Source: Shewanella aquimarina
GTDB taxonomy: Bacteria > Pseudomonadota > Gammaproteobacteria > Enterobacterales > Shewanellaceae
DNA length: 64,000 bases
Assembly (NCBI RefSeq): GCF_023349185.1
Contig: NZ_JAKIKY010000006.1
Span: 206,768 to 270,767 of the forward strand
Direction of reading: 5' to 3'
Position 1 is the stretch's first letter. Each line of letters begins with the position of its first letter. Under the pieces are notes generated by a model. The model was not told the DNA's origin. It saw nothing but the letters and a program-made list of their open reading frames with translations, and ran no database searches. Positions 8,171 to 17,462 of the stretch are shown here, one piece after another. A program made the position numbers and the translations under genes.

Positions 8171-8507
8171 GCTGAATCCTTAGCCGGGGCCCCAAGACAG
8201 CCAATGCATTTGCTATATAGGATGCTTAAATTTTAGGAAAGCTTGGTGCGAACGCAAGTTGATAGTGTATCTAATTATGATTATTTCCATGTGCAGTCAA
8301 TGCCACCGAAGATGCCTTGTGGTGCGTAGAATCGCGGGGATTATCAGCCTGGTTTTAATGGCGCTTTGCTCCGAGTTCTCATCAAGCTCATGTGTGCTTG
8401 TTTTTATGTGTTTTTTCCTAGAATGGGTGCATTGTGTGTCTTGATAACTGCGCTGTTATTGAGGTGGAATTATGTTGGCTCATGAAGTGGTGGCAGGTTT
8501 TACCATG
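8171..8507. other. Intergenic region without a supported gene
   Basis: It lies between the start of the sigma-54 activator gene and the terminator of the metallo-hydrolase gene. A 61-codon ORF (8259-8444, +) is Cys/Met-rich, lacks an RBS and resembles no family I know. I see no other element. Confidence 0.5.
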
Positions 8508-8536
8508 AAAAAGCGCAGCCCTTACAGCTGCGCTTT
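8508..8536 (-). terminator. Terminator of the metallo-beta-lactamase-fold gene
   Basis: Stem AAAGCGCAGC / GCTGCGCTTT with a short loop. It is followed by Ts on the minus strand, about 55 bases past the stop codon at 8591. Confidence 0.85.
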
Positions 8537-8590
8537 AATTTGTCAGGTTGGGACTGGTTTGCTGTTGCCAGAACTACTACCTCTTATAGG

Positions 8591-9469
8591 TTAGTTCGCC
8601 TTAAGGCCGTTATAGAGAGTCTCTATCCAGGTTTCCTGAGAGATAAATTGCCACTCCCATTGCTTGAGTGCCTCGGGTAGGCCTTGTTGCTTGATCGCGC
8701 CGAGCGACTTGCCCGATTTCAGCTGGGTGTTCATCCAGTCGATAGAGGTGTCTAACATCTGCTTGAACTTGATGAGATCCTGCTTGTTGGCGAGACCGCC
8801 GTGGCCTGGGATGATTTTAGCCTCGTCATCGATCTTGGCGAGGAGTGTGGCAACGTTGTCGCGAAAACCGCCCACAGAGCCGCCGGCCTTGAGATCGATA
8901 AAGGGGAATCTGTCCTTAAAGAAGAGGTCACCCATATGTACCACTGGGGCATCACGCCAGAAGATCACGCTATCACCATCTGTATGGCCCGCTGGCAGAT
9001 ACATCAGGGAGAGGGTGTCGTCATTGAAGTGGATCTTAATGCCCTGATCATAAGTGATGCTGGGTAAGGCCTGTTTGCTATAGTCTTCGTCACTTGCTAG
9101 CCGTTTGAGCACATTGTCATGGGCGAAAATAATGCCTTGTTGGCCAAAGATGCTGTTACCGCCTGTATGATCCCCATGGTAGTGGGTATTGACGATATAT
9201 TTGGGCTTACCGGGCTGAATGTTGGCCAGAGCAGCGCTGATTTTATCTGCCAGTGGCGCAAATTGATCGTCGATGATCAGCAGGCCATCTTCCCCCGCCG
9301 ATACGCCTATGTTGCCGCCCGCGCCACTTAGCATGTAGACCTGTTCAGTCAGTTTAGTTGCTGTGATTTCGACCTCGGCAAATTTATCATCGGCGGCCAG
9401 GCAGCCTAGGCTTGTGCCGTAATTGCCGATGAGCAAGCCTGCAAGGGCGAGACGTAAGATGTTGTTCAT
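8591..9469 (-). CDS. Periplasmic metallo-beta-lactamase-fold hydrolase
   Basis: A 292-residue exported zinc hydrolase. The signal peptide ends near residues 25-26 (CLA before ADD). Metal ligands are visible as HYHGDH (96-101), GHTDGD (His162), Asp181 in MGDLFF and His223 in PGHGG. This is the full dinuclear-zinc set, with spacing like class-B-related periplasmic MBL proteins. The family includes enzymes for thioesters, quinoprotein-relay proteins and beta-lactams; the substrate here cannot be read. It stands alone between two terminators, with its own upstream region of about 50 bases after the RND operon terminator. Beta-lactam resistance should not be assumed. Confidence 0.85.
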   Translation of the reverse strand: MNNILRLALAGLLIGNYGTSLGCLAADDKFAEVEITATKLTEQVYMLSGAGGNIGVSAGEDGLLIIDDQFAPLADKISAALANIQPGKPKYIVNTHYHGDHTGGNSIFGQQGIIFAHDNVLKRLASDEDYSKQALPSITYDQGIKIHFNDDTLSLMYLPAGHTDGDSVIFWRDAPVVHMGDLFFKDRFPFIDLKAGGSVGGFRDNVATLLAKIDDEAKIIPGHGGLANKQDLIKFKQMLDTSIDWMNTQLKSGKSLGAIKQQGLPEALKQWEWQFISQETWIETLYNGLKAN

Positions 9470-9514
9470 AAGTGGACCTTCTTCTTTATTACCGATTCAG
9501 TTTATATAGTTGCA

Positions 9515-9543
9515 TAATAAAAAGGCTGCAAGATGCAGCCTTT
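9515..9543 (-). terminator. Terminator of the RND efflux operon
   Basis: Stem AAAGGCTGCA / TGCAGCCTTT (9521-9530 and 9534-9543) with a 3-base loop. A T-rich tail follows on the minus strand. Confidence 0.85.
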
Positions 9544-9557
9544 GATTTGGGGAGTCT

Positions 9558-12500
9558 TTAGTGTGCCCAGGGCATGATGCGCCGGGTGAACCTGTCGGCG
9601 TTGCCTAGCTTGATCGCCGCCTGATGGCGCATGCGATACAAGGCCTGATAGCAGAGTGGCACCAGGTATAGACTGGTAAGCGTCGAGAAGCTCAAGCCGC
9701 CAATGATGGCGATCGCCATAGGCGAATAGGGTGGGCCACCGCCTCCAATCTGGGTATCACCCATGGCCAGAGGGATAAGGCCCAGCACCGTGGTACCTAC
9801 AGTCATGAGTACGGGACGCAGACGGGTGATACACACGGCTTCTATGGTGGCCGACAGGCGATCCAGCTCGGGTGTCTTCTGGTTGATCTGGTCGACTAAC
9901 ACTATGCCGTTGTTCACTACGATACCCATCAAGATCAGAATCCCTATCATCGCCATGATCGACATATTGGTGCCCGTCAGCAGCAGCGCCCAGAACACCC
10001 CAGTGATGGAGAAGAGGATAGAGGTGATGATGGCCGTTGGCAGCAGCAGGGATTCGAACAGGGCGGCCATGACGATATAGATCATGGCGATGGCCAAGAT
10101 CATATTGGTTGCCATGATGGCCTGATCTTCATCCTGACGCTGGAAACCGCCCCGTAGCGAGTAACCATAGCCTGCGGGGAACTGCACCGCATCCATCACC
10201 TGGGTGATTGCTTTTTGGGCCTCTTCCGTGGTCATCTCATCCAGGTTGGCACCGATAGAAAGCGCGGTCTGACGATCATAGTGACGGATAGTATCGAAGC
10301 GCGGACGAATCGAGATCTCGGCCAGACTCTGCAAGGTATAGACGCGATTGTCCTGACGCACTATGGGCAGCTCTTTCAGTCTTTCGAGCGACTCACGCCA
10401 CTGTTTATCGTAGGCCAGCTCGATACGTAGCTCACCGCTGGGATCGTGTCTGAAGGAGCGCAGCGGCGACCCCCTAAGAGCCATGGACACGCTGCGGGCA
10501 AGCTCACTCAGGCTGAGATCCAGTCTCGCTGCCATGGTGCGATCCAGCTCGATGATCACCTCCTGCTGTGTGCTGTTAAGCTCAGAGCGCACATCGATAA
10601 GACCGTCTATCTTGGCCAGCAGCGGCACCACCTGCTCACTGATGGTGATCAGTTCGCTGGTGGAACGGCCTGTGAGGGTGACACGTATGCCGTTGTTGTC
10701 GTTACCCCAGCCAAATTGTGGCTTGGCGATGGAGAACTTGGGGAAACCGTCGCGGATCTTGCGCTTAAGCGCCTTGATATCTATGTCGGAATCTTCCTGT
10801 AGCAGCAGGGTTGATTGGCCTCTGTCGGCCGAGAAGTAGCTGTAGACAGAATCGATATAGAATTCCTCTTTATTGGCGTAGAGGTAATCTTCCATGCGGT
10901 TAATCATCGCCTCGGTGACATCTAGGCTATGACGCCCCTCCACCTGGTAGTTGATGTAGAGACGGTTGTTGCCCTCGCCGTCGTTTTGATCTTGTTGGAC
11001 CATGCTCAGCGGCAGTGCCGTCGAGGCCAGGATGATCACGGCAATCAGCCCTGAGCGTTTGGGTCTGTGTAAGATCCACGCCAGGCTGCGTTCGTAGAAA
11101 GACTCGAGCTTGCTCTGCTTTGGGTTAGTGTCGATGTCGAAATGCAGCTTAGTTAACATCAAGGGGATCAATGTTTTCGCCACTAACAGCGATGCCGCCA
11201 GCGAGATACAGATGGCGATGGCCACATGCTCCAGGAAGATGGTTAGCTCTACCTTGACGCCGAAGATATTGGGCAGAAACACAATCGCCGTGGTGAGTGT
11301 ACCGGCCAGTACCGCCAGGGCAACCTTGTTCACCCCTGTGAGTACGGCTTCGGATGTCGAGGCCTTGCCTTGATGCTGTTTCTCCTGCAGCACGCTCTCA
11401 CTGACCACCACCGCATTGTCTATCAGCATGCCCACCGCAAGCAGTAGCCCCATCATGGAGAGGATGTTCAGGCTGTAACCTAAGAAATACATGCCCGCCA
11501 GTGTCATACACAGGGAGATGGGCACAGAAGAGACCACAACCAGGGTCATCTTAAGGTTGCGTAAAAACAGGTAGAGCACGGCAAAGGAGAGCAGGGCGCC
11601 GATAAGACCTGCCGCTAGCAGGTCCGATAGCGAGGATTTCACCCCATAGGCCTGATCTTCCATGATAAACAGCTTGATGCCGTTGAATTGCTGATCTTGT
11701 TTGGCCGCCTCGATCACCTTGAGCACACGCTCAGAGACATCCACCAGGTTGGCACCAGACTCTTTGAACACATCCAGGCCAACTGCGTACTTTTGATCTA
11801 AGTGTCGACCGTCTAGGCGCTCGGGCAGGGCATAGCGAATGCTGGCGATATCGCCCAGGGTGACGCCAGGGATCAGCACTAGGGCAGAAATATCGTCGAG
11901 ATCGCGAAACTCACCCTTTGGCGATACCTGATACACTCGGGTGTTCGCCCTGAGTGTCCCCGCGCTGACGATGAAGTTCTCCTGTCCCAATCTTTGCTGC
12001 AGCATGGCACTACTTATTCCTGTGGCACTGAGCTTATCGGCATCGATTCTTATCTCTATCTGCTTCTGCTCGACGCCATACAGGGTCACCTGAGAGACAC
12101 CTTCGACTCGCTCTAACGGCTTCTTCAGCTGTTTATCCAGCAGATCGAAGGCGCCAGAGAGCTCTCGTTCACTTGAGATACGTATTGTCAGCACAGGCAT
12201 GTCGGCGGTCGAGAACTGACGGATAAAGACGCGTTCGACATCTTTAGGCAGCAGGTGGCGCACCGCATCCACCTTTTCCCTGGCCTCCAGGCTCTTGGTG
12301 GAGACATTCTCGCCCCACTTCATTCTAAGCTCGATCTCGGCGCCGTTTTGCGACGAGCGGGATCTCAACTCCTCGATCCCCCCCATGGTGGCGAGGGACT
12401 CTTCTAGGACGTTGGTGATCTCACGCTCCACCTCGGCAGGGGTTGAGCCCTTGTAGGGGACTTCAATCAACACCTGGGGCATCTCGATGCCGGGAAACAT

Positions 12501-12605
12501 CTCAAGCGGCAACAGGCGACTCGAGGCCAGACCAAAGAGCAGTATGGCCACGAAGAACATGCTGGTGGTCACGGGTCTGGCAAGGGCTAACCGGGTGATA
12601 TTCAT
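9558..12605 (-). CDS. RND efflux permease (second subunit of a tandem pair)
   Basis: A 1015-residue inner-membrane proton-driven transporter of the AcrB/MdtB superfamily. It has TM1 after the N-terminal NITRLALARPVTTS, two large periplasmic loops, and the TM4 motif GMLIDNAVVVSES, in which Asp-Asn replaces the Asp-Asp of AcrB. Such a change is usual in MdtB/C-like and related pumps. Its ATG overlaps the stop of the upstream permease by four bases, showing translational coupling. Adaptor and two permeases form one transcription unit ending at the terminator at 9515. No outer-membrane TolC-type gene is present, so an unlinked channel must serve it. The substrate is unknown. Confidence 0.9.
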   Translation of the reverse strand: MNITRLALARPVTTSMFFVAILLFGLASSRLLPLEMFPGIEMPQVLIEVPYKGSTPAEVEREITNVLEESLATMGGIEELRSRSSQNGAEIELRMKWGENVSTKSLEAREKVDAVRHLLPKDVERVFIRQFSTADMPVLTIRISSERELSGAFDLLDKQLKKPLERVEGVSQVTLYGVEQKQIEIRIDADKLSATGISSAMLQQRLGQENFIVSAGTLRANTRVYQVSPKGEFRDLDDISALVLIPGVTLGDIASIRYALPERLDGRHLDQKYAVGLDVFKESGANLVDVSERVLKVIEAAKQDQQFNGIKLFIMEDQAYGVKSSLSDLLAAGLIGALLSFAVLYLFLRNLKMTLVVVSSVPISLCMTLAGMYFLGYSLNILSMMGLLLAVGMLIDNAVVVSESVLQEKQHQGKASTSEAVLTGVNKVALAVLAGTLTTAIVFLPNIFGVKVELTIFLEHVAIAICISLAASLLVAKTLIPLMLTKLHFDIDTNPKQSKLESFYERSLAWILHRPKRSGLIAVIILASTALPLSMVQQDQNDGEGNNRLYINYQVEGRHSLDVTEAMINRMEDYLYANKEEFYIDSVYSYFSADRGQSTLLLQEDSDIDIKALKRKIRDGFPKFSIAKPQFGWGNDNNGIRVTLTGRSTSELITISEQVVPLLAKIDGLIDVRSELNSTQQEVIIELDRTMAARLDLSLSELARSVSMALRGSPLRSFRHDPSGELRIELAYDKQWRESLERLKELPIVRQDNRVYTLQSLAEISIRPRFDTIRHYDRQTALSIGANLDEMTTEEAQKAITQVMDAVQFPAGYGYSLRGGFQRQDEDQAIMATNMILAIAMIYIVMAALFESLLLPTAIITSILFSITGVFWALLLTGTNMSIMAMIGILILMGIVVNNGIVLVDQINQKTPELDRLSATIEAVCITRLRPVLMTVGTTVLGLIPLAMGDTQIGGGGPPYSPMAIAIIGGLSFSTLTSLYLVPLCYQALYRMRHQAAIKLGNADRFTRRIMPWAH

Positions 12606-15600
12606 GCTGATTCTCCCTCATGAGCCACTTCGGCCGGCGCGTTAAAGGCCTTGCGATCGAACAGGGCGTATAGCGCTGGGATCACCACGAGTGTCAGCAG
12701 GGTGGCCAATGACAGACCGAAGATAACGGTGATCGCCATGGGCGCACGTACCTCGCTGCCATCGCCTAAGCCCAGTGCCATCGGCGCCAGACCCAGAGCC
12801 GTCGTCATCGTGGTCATGACGATAGGGCGCAGACGTGACTTGGCGGCCTCTTCGATGGCGCTGAGTTTTTCGATGCCTTGTTGACGCAGCTGATTGATGC
12901 GATCGACCAGGACGATGGCGTTGTTAACGACGATACCCGCCAGCATGATAAGCCCGATGAAGACCACTACACTCAGGTGGGTCTGAGTAATGAACAGGCC
13001 AAAGATGCTGCCGCCTACCGCCATAGGTACGGCGATAAGAATAAGCAGCGGATGCACCAGGGACTCGAACTGACTCGCCATAACCAGGTACACCAGGAAG
13101 ACGGCCAAGATCAGGGCGATCTGCAGCGACTGGAACGAGTGCTCCATCTCTTCATTCTGGCCGCCGAAGCGCACCTGAATCGAGCTAGGCAGATTCTGCT
13201 GGTCTATGATGCTTCTCGCCTCCAGCACGGCGTCGTTAAGATCGCCATAGGCGAGGTTAGCTGACACGATAGCCACGCGTTGCTGGCTGATACGGTTGAT
13301 GGCAGAGGGGCCCAGATTCAAGGAGACATCGGCAACGGCGCTCAGTGGAATAGGCTGATTGCTGTTGGGGTTGATGATCATCGAATCGATATCGCTTATC
13401 TGGTCGCGCTCCTCGAGTTCGCTGCGCACCAGGATGTCGATCTTTCTGTCGCGTACCGTGTATTGGCTGGCCACAGTGCCACCGATGCGCTGGGCGATGC
13501 GGTTAGCGACGGTTGGCGCGTCCATGCCCAACGCGGCGAGACGAGCATGATCGAAGCGGATGCTAAGCTCTGGCTGGCCATCACGCAGGCTGGTGTTGAG
13601 GTCGGCGAAACGATCTGAGTCCGACAGGGCGCTGATGAGGTTATCCGCGGTCTGTTTAAGTTGGGCCAGATCATAACCAATCACTTCAATCTCCAGTGGT
13701 GTCTTGAAACTAAACAACTCCGGATGTTGGATCTTGGCCTCCAGCTCAGGGATACGCATAGCCGTGATGCGCAGCACTCGGGTGACCGCATCGAAGGCTT
13801 GATGATCGGCGAGTACCACCTGCAGACGGCCCCAGTTTTCGCCGCCGCGCGATGTATCTGAGGTCATCAGGCCGCCGCTACCGGCTTGGCTGTAGGCATG
13901 TTTAACATCTTCTCTGTCCTTGATGGACAAGGCCAGCTTCTGTAGGACTCTGTCGGTTTCACTCACCTCAGTGCCCGGAGGCAACAAGACCTCGACATAA
14001 AACTCACCCTGGTTCATCGGCGGAATCAGCTCCATGCCCAGTCTTGGCACTAGGCTCATGGTACCTATAGTGAGAGTGAGGGCGATGGCCATTGTTAGCC
14101 AGCTGAATTTCAGCGCCTGGCGCAGCAGCTTGTGATAAACCCTCTCGAGCAACTTATAGAACCAGTTAAATACCGCGCTGATGGGGCGCATGATCAGGCC
14201 CGCAAGCCAGGATAATGCGCGGCTAAGCATTAATACCAGTGTCAGCAGCAGTGATGGCAAGTAGCTAAACAATAGCACGAAGGGGAAAGAGCAGACGGTG
14301 GCGCCATAGTGCTTTACCTTGGCAAACTTAGTGTCGAGAACCGGCTTTTCGCGTTTCTGCACCAGATGTGGCAGGGCCTTAAAGCCTTCTCGCGATGCCA
14401 ACATAGGAATCGTGGTGAGCGCAACCAGCAGCGAGGCGAGTAGGGCAAAGGTCACTGTTAAGGCTTGGTCAGAGAAGAGGGCGCCGGCAACACCGTCGAC
14501 AAATACCAGTGGTACAAATACCGCCAGCGTCGTCATGGTGGAGGCGAAGATAGCCCCAGCCACCTCTTTAGTGCCTGTCACCGCGGCGTCGAGCTTGTTC
14601 ATGCCCAGCTTGCGGCAGCGGTCGATGTTTTCCAGCACCACGATGGCATTATCCACCAAAAGGCCCACCGCCAGCGCGATACCGCCCAGCGACATGATGT
14701 TGAGACTGATGTCGGCGAAATACATCATGTTAAAGGTAGCGATAACCGAGAACGGGATCGAGATGGAGATGATAAGGGTCGGCACTATGTCCCTGAGGAA
14801 CAGGTAGATCACCAGCATAGACAGCAGACTACCTATCAGCGCCGCCGAGGTCACCTCGCTCACGGCGCTCTCGATAAACTCTGACTGGTCATAGATCACC
14901 TTAAGCTCCGCCTTCTCGTTTAGCTTCTTCAGGGTATCGAGCTTAGCGGTGACTTTGCGGGCCACGGCAACCGTGTTGGCATCGCCTTCCTTATAGATGG
15001 CCAGCTCGATAGACTCGGCCGAGCCGATACGGGTGATGTCGTTGCGCTCCTTATGGGCGTCGATGATGTCCGCCACCTCGAACAGACGTACCAGGGTCTG
15101 GTTATCGCGATAGACGATGATCTGACCCAATTCATCTAAGGAGTTGAACTGGTTCAGAGTACGAACCAGGTACTCTTTCTCGCCCTGTACTACCTTACCG
15201 GCAGAGAGGTTGATGTTTTCGGCGGCGATACGCTCGCGGATCTTGTCGGCGTTCAGGTTAAGCTGAGTCAGCTTCTCCTGGTTCAGCTGAATATGCACCT
15301 CTTGCTCCAGACCGCCCGAGAGCCTGACGGCGGCGACACCGCTGAGTGACTCCAGCTGACGCTTAAGCTCCTCCTCGGCAAAGGTGCGCATCTGCTTGAG
15401 TGACTGATCATCGGCGTCGGGCAGGGAGAGCGCCAGACGCACGATTGGGTCTAAGTTAGGGTTAAAGCGTAGCAAGAGTGGCTTCTTGACATCCAGTGGT
15501 AGCTCTATGGTATCTAGCTTTTCCCTGACCTCCAGGCTGGCCATATCCATGTCAGTGCCCCATTCAAACTCGAGCACCACGTCGGACATGCCTGAGCGGG

Positions 15601-15850
15601 AGATGGAGCTAATCTTGCGCAGCCCCTTCACTATACCGGCGGCTTCTTCGATAGGCTTAGAGACCAGCTGCTCTACCTCTACCGGTGCCGCGCCTTCATA
15701 TTGGGTGCGTATGGTGATGGTGGGGTAGCTGAGATCCGGCAGGAGTTTCACCGCCAGGCGAGAGAAGCCCACCATGCCAAACAGGATCACCGCCAGCATA
15801 AACATCCACACGGATACCGGCCGTTTAACGGAAGTATTAATAATCGACAT
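12602..15850 (-). CDS. RND efflux permease (first subunit of a tandem pair)
   Basis: A 1082-residue RND transporter with the usual start (NTSVKRPVSVWMFML), the periplasmic porter loops, and the TM4 motif GLLVDNAIVVLENI. It is about 60 residues longer than its neighbour, owing to an insert with extra hydrophobic segments in the middle (roughly residues 500-565) before the second half begins. Two different permeases in tandem suggest a heteromeric trimer, as in MdtBC. It starts 14 bases after the stop of the adaptor gene and overlaps the next permease gene by four bases. Confidence 0.9.
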   Translation of the reverse strand: MSIINTSVKRPVSVWMFMLAVILFGMVGFSRLAVKLLPDLSYPTITIRTQYEGAAPVEVEQLVSKPIEEAAGIVKGLRKISSISRSGMSDVVLEFEWGTDMDMASLEVREKLDTIELPLDVKKPLLLRFNPNLDPIVRLALSLPDADDQSLKQMRTFAEEELKRQLESLSGVAAVRLSGGLEQEVHIQLNQEKLTQLNLNADKIRERIAAENINLSAGKVVQGEKEYLVRTLNQFNSLDELGQIIVYRDNQTLVRLFEVADIIDAHKERNDITRIGSAESIELAIYKEGDANTVAVARKVTAKLDTLKKLNEKAELKVIYDQSEFIESAVSEVTSAALIGSLLSMLVIYLFLRDIVPTLIISISIPFSVIATFNMMYFADISLNIMSLGGIALAVGLLVDNAIVVLENIDRCRKLGMNKLDAAVTGTKEVAGAIFASTMTTLAVFVPLVFVDGVAGALFSDQALTVTFALLASLLVALTTIPMLASREGFKALPHLVQKREKPVLDTKFAKVKHYGATVCSFPFVLLFSYLPSLLLTLVLMLSRALSWLAGLIMRPISAVFNWFYKLLERVYHKLLRQALKFSWLTMAIALTLTIGTMSLVPRLGMELIPPMNQGEFYVEVLLPPGTEVSETDRVLQKLALSIKDREDVKHAYSQAGSGGLMTSDTSRGGENWGRLQVVLADHQAFDAVTRVLRITAMRIPELEAKIQHPELFSFKTPLEIEVIGYDLAQLKQTADNLISALSDSDRFADLNTSLRDGQPELSIRFDHARLAALGMDAPTVANRIAQRIGGTVASQYTVRDRKIDILVRSELEERDQISDIDSMIINPNSNQPIPLSAVADVSLNLGPSAINRISQQRVAIVSANLAYGDLNDAVLEARSIIDQQNLPSSIQVRFGGQNEEMEHSFQSLQIALILAVFLVYLVMASQFESLVHPLLILIAVPMAVGGSIFGLFITQTHLSVVVFIGLIMLAGIVVNNAIVLVDRINQLRQQGIEKLSAIEEAAKSRLRPIVMTTMTTALGLAPMALGLGDGSEVRAPMAITVIFGLSLATLLTLVVIPALYALFDRKAFNAPAEVAHEGESA

Positions 15851-15864
15851 AAGTTAAGTTCCCG

Positions 15865-16929
15865 TTATTGTTGTGCGCGAGCAACGTCTAGTTGGCTGAT
15901 CACTTCAACTAAGGATTGATCTTTCAGGTTTTGTTGACCGCGGATCACTATCTGCTCGCCCGGCTCTAGCCCTGAGACTACCTCAACGGTATCGGCCTCG
16001 CGATAACCTAGGGCAACTTCGCGGCGCAGGGCATTTTCACCCTGGACGACATACAGGGCGTATTGGTTGTCCTGATTGACTACGGCGTTGTAGGGCACTG
16101 TGATCACATTGCTGTGGGTGTCGTATCTCAGCTCTACGCGAGTAAACATACCCGCCTTAAGCTGTGCGTTTTGGTTGGGAACCGATAGCGTGACCTTAAA
16201 GGTACCGCTTTGGGGATCCACTATGGGGCTGATCCGCAGCACCTTGGCATGTATGGTCTCTTTGGTATGCTTGTTGGCATAAAGCTCGGCCTCCTGGCCT
16301 AAACGCAGGCTCTGAAGCTGTGCCTCTGGCAGGTGCACTATGCCGTATAGCTCGTCTTGATTGACCACATAGAATAGCTGTTCAAACTCTTTAGCCATGT
16401 TGCCGGCCTTCACGTAGCGCTTGGCGACCACACCGTCGATAGGGGAGCGCACCATGCTCTCCTGAACTTGCAGCGCGGCAAGGTCGCGCTTGGCAATCGC
16501 CGCTTGTAGGTTATATTCGAGTTTGGCCATGGAGTCGGCGCTGATGAACTCTTTATTGCTCATCTTCTTCAAACGGTTGAGCTCCTGCTCGATGATCTCC
16601 ACTTCGGCCTGCGAACGGGCTAAGTCGTAGCGTTGGCGCTTGGCATCGATAACCGCTAACAGCTGTCCCTTGGTGACGCGATCGCCTTCTTCTACCTTAA
16701 TGGATTCGATAAGCCCGGCAATGCGACTGACCACGTCTGCTTCCTGAGGGGCTTCCAGGGTAGCTGTAGTGCTATAAAAAGAGGAAACATCACCTTGTAT
16801 GACGGTCGTGGTTTCGACGGGGACGGCGTACTTTTCTTCTTCTTTCTTTGTTTCCTCATTGCCACATGCACTGAGTACGGCAACAAAAAGTAGGGGGAGT
16901 GCCAACTTAAACTTTGAAAAAGATTCCAT
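15865..16929 (-). CDS. RND periplasmic adaptor (membrane fusion) lipoprotein
   Basis: A 354-residue HlyD/AcrA-type adaptor that links inner-membrane RND pumps to an outer-membrane channel. The signal peptide ends in a lipobox, VLSAC at about residues 18-22, so it is lipid-anchored. Residues about 60-95 and 150-180 are the two halves of a lipoyl-like domain (VEEGDRVTKGQLLAVID and RSPIDGVVAKRYVKAGNMA) on either side of an alpha-helical hairpin. A beta-barrel and a membrane-proximal domain follow (GLEPGEQIVIRGQQNL). It is the first gene of the operon with the two permeases. No local regulator is seen. Confidence 0.9.
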   Translation of the reverse strand: MESFSKFKLALPLLFVAVLSACGNEETKKEEEKYAVPVETTTVIQGDVSSFYSTTATLEAPQEADVVSRIAGLIESIKVEEGDRVTKGQLLAVIDAKRQRYDLARSQAEVEIIEQELNRLKKMSNKEFISADSMAKLEYNLQAAIAKRDLAALQVQESMVRSPIDGVVAKRYVKAGNMAKEFEQLFYVVNQDELYGIVHLPEAQLQSLRLGQEAELYANKHTKETIHAKVLRISPIVDPQSGTFKVTLSVPNQNAQLKAGMFTRVELRYDTHSNVITVPYNAVVNQDNQYALYVVQGENALRREVALGYREADTVEVVSGLEPGEQIVIRGQQNLKDQSLVEVISQLDVARAQQ

Positions 16930-17416
16930 GTGAAGATACCTATGTTATTTATCCAATTAGCCTTAGTAAGCACAACGCGTGCCAAAAAGTTAAACCTATT
17001 TATATCAGTTGCTTACATCAAATCCTGCCCGGGCGCGGTGAGTTTGTTAACTGGTTTGTAGCGAAAATGTTTAACATGTGATGCTTTTGACTAATCTACA
17101 GTTAAGACCTATTGCCAAGGTCAGTGCAAATTGGATTTGATACAAAATGTATCTCAAGTATTAACCCTATCTTGCATGGCGACGATGACACAAACCAAAG
17201 GGCGCAAGGGAGTCGGTCGTCGATAAAAACTCAAGGCACCAAACTTTAGTCATATAACTTTAGTCATATAAAGTAGGGGGGTTAACACTCCTCATATAAG
17301 CTTCGGCGTTTAAGGCTGGATATAAAAGGTCAGCGACAGAAGGGTCGGCATCAGAAGGCGCGGAAGTCAGAACGATGTGGGATGAAATGGAAGAAGGAGG
17401 GATGAAAGAGAGGCAT
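16930..17416. other. Intergenic region with a 14-bp tandem duplication
   Basis: No gene is seen. The 14-base unit AACTTTAGTCATAT occurs twice in direct tandem at 17242-17255 and 17256-17269. The part next to 16929 should hold the promoter of the efflux operon, but I cannot point to it securely. Confidence 0.5.
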
Positions 17417-17445
17417 AAAAAAAGCACCCCTAGGGATGCTTTTTA
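17417..17445 (-). terminator. Terminator of gltA
   Basis: Stem AAAAAGCATCCC / GGGGTGCTTTTT, as read on the minus strand, with a 3-base loop and a following T-run. Confidence 0.85.
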
Positions 17446-17462
17446 AGATTAGGCCGCAGTGA

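Noticed and set aside
8259..8444. 61-codon + strand ORF in the gap after the sigma-54 activator
   Set aside because: Lacks an RBS and known features; Cys/Met-rich sequence of unclear coding quality.
8591..9469. Beta-lactamase (antibiotic resistance) function
   Set aside because: The metal ligands only show the metallo-beta-lactamase fold; many periplasmic relatives have other substrates and there is no resistance context.
14319..14884. Two + strand ORFs of 140-160 codons opposite the RND permease
   Set aside because: Low-complexity Ser/Ala/Arg or His/Arg/Asp-rich shadows of a high-GC membrane protein gene.
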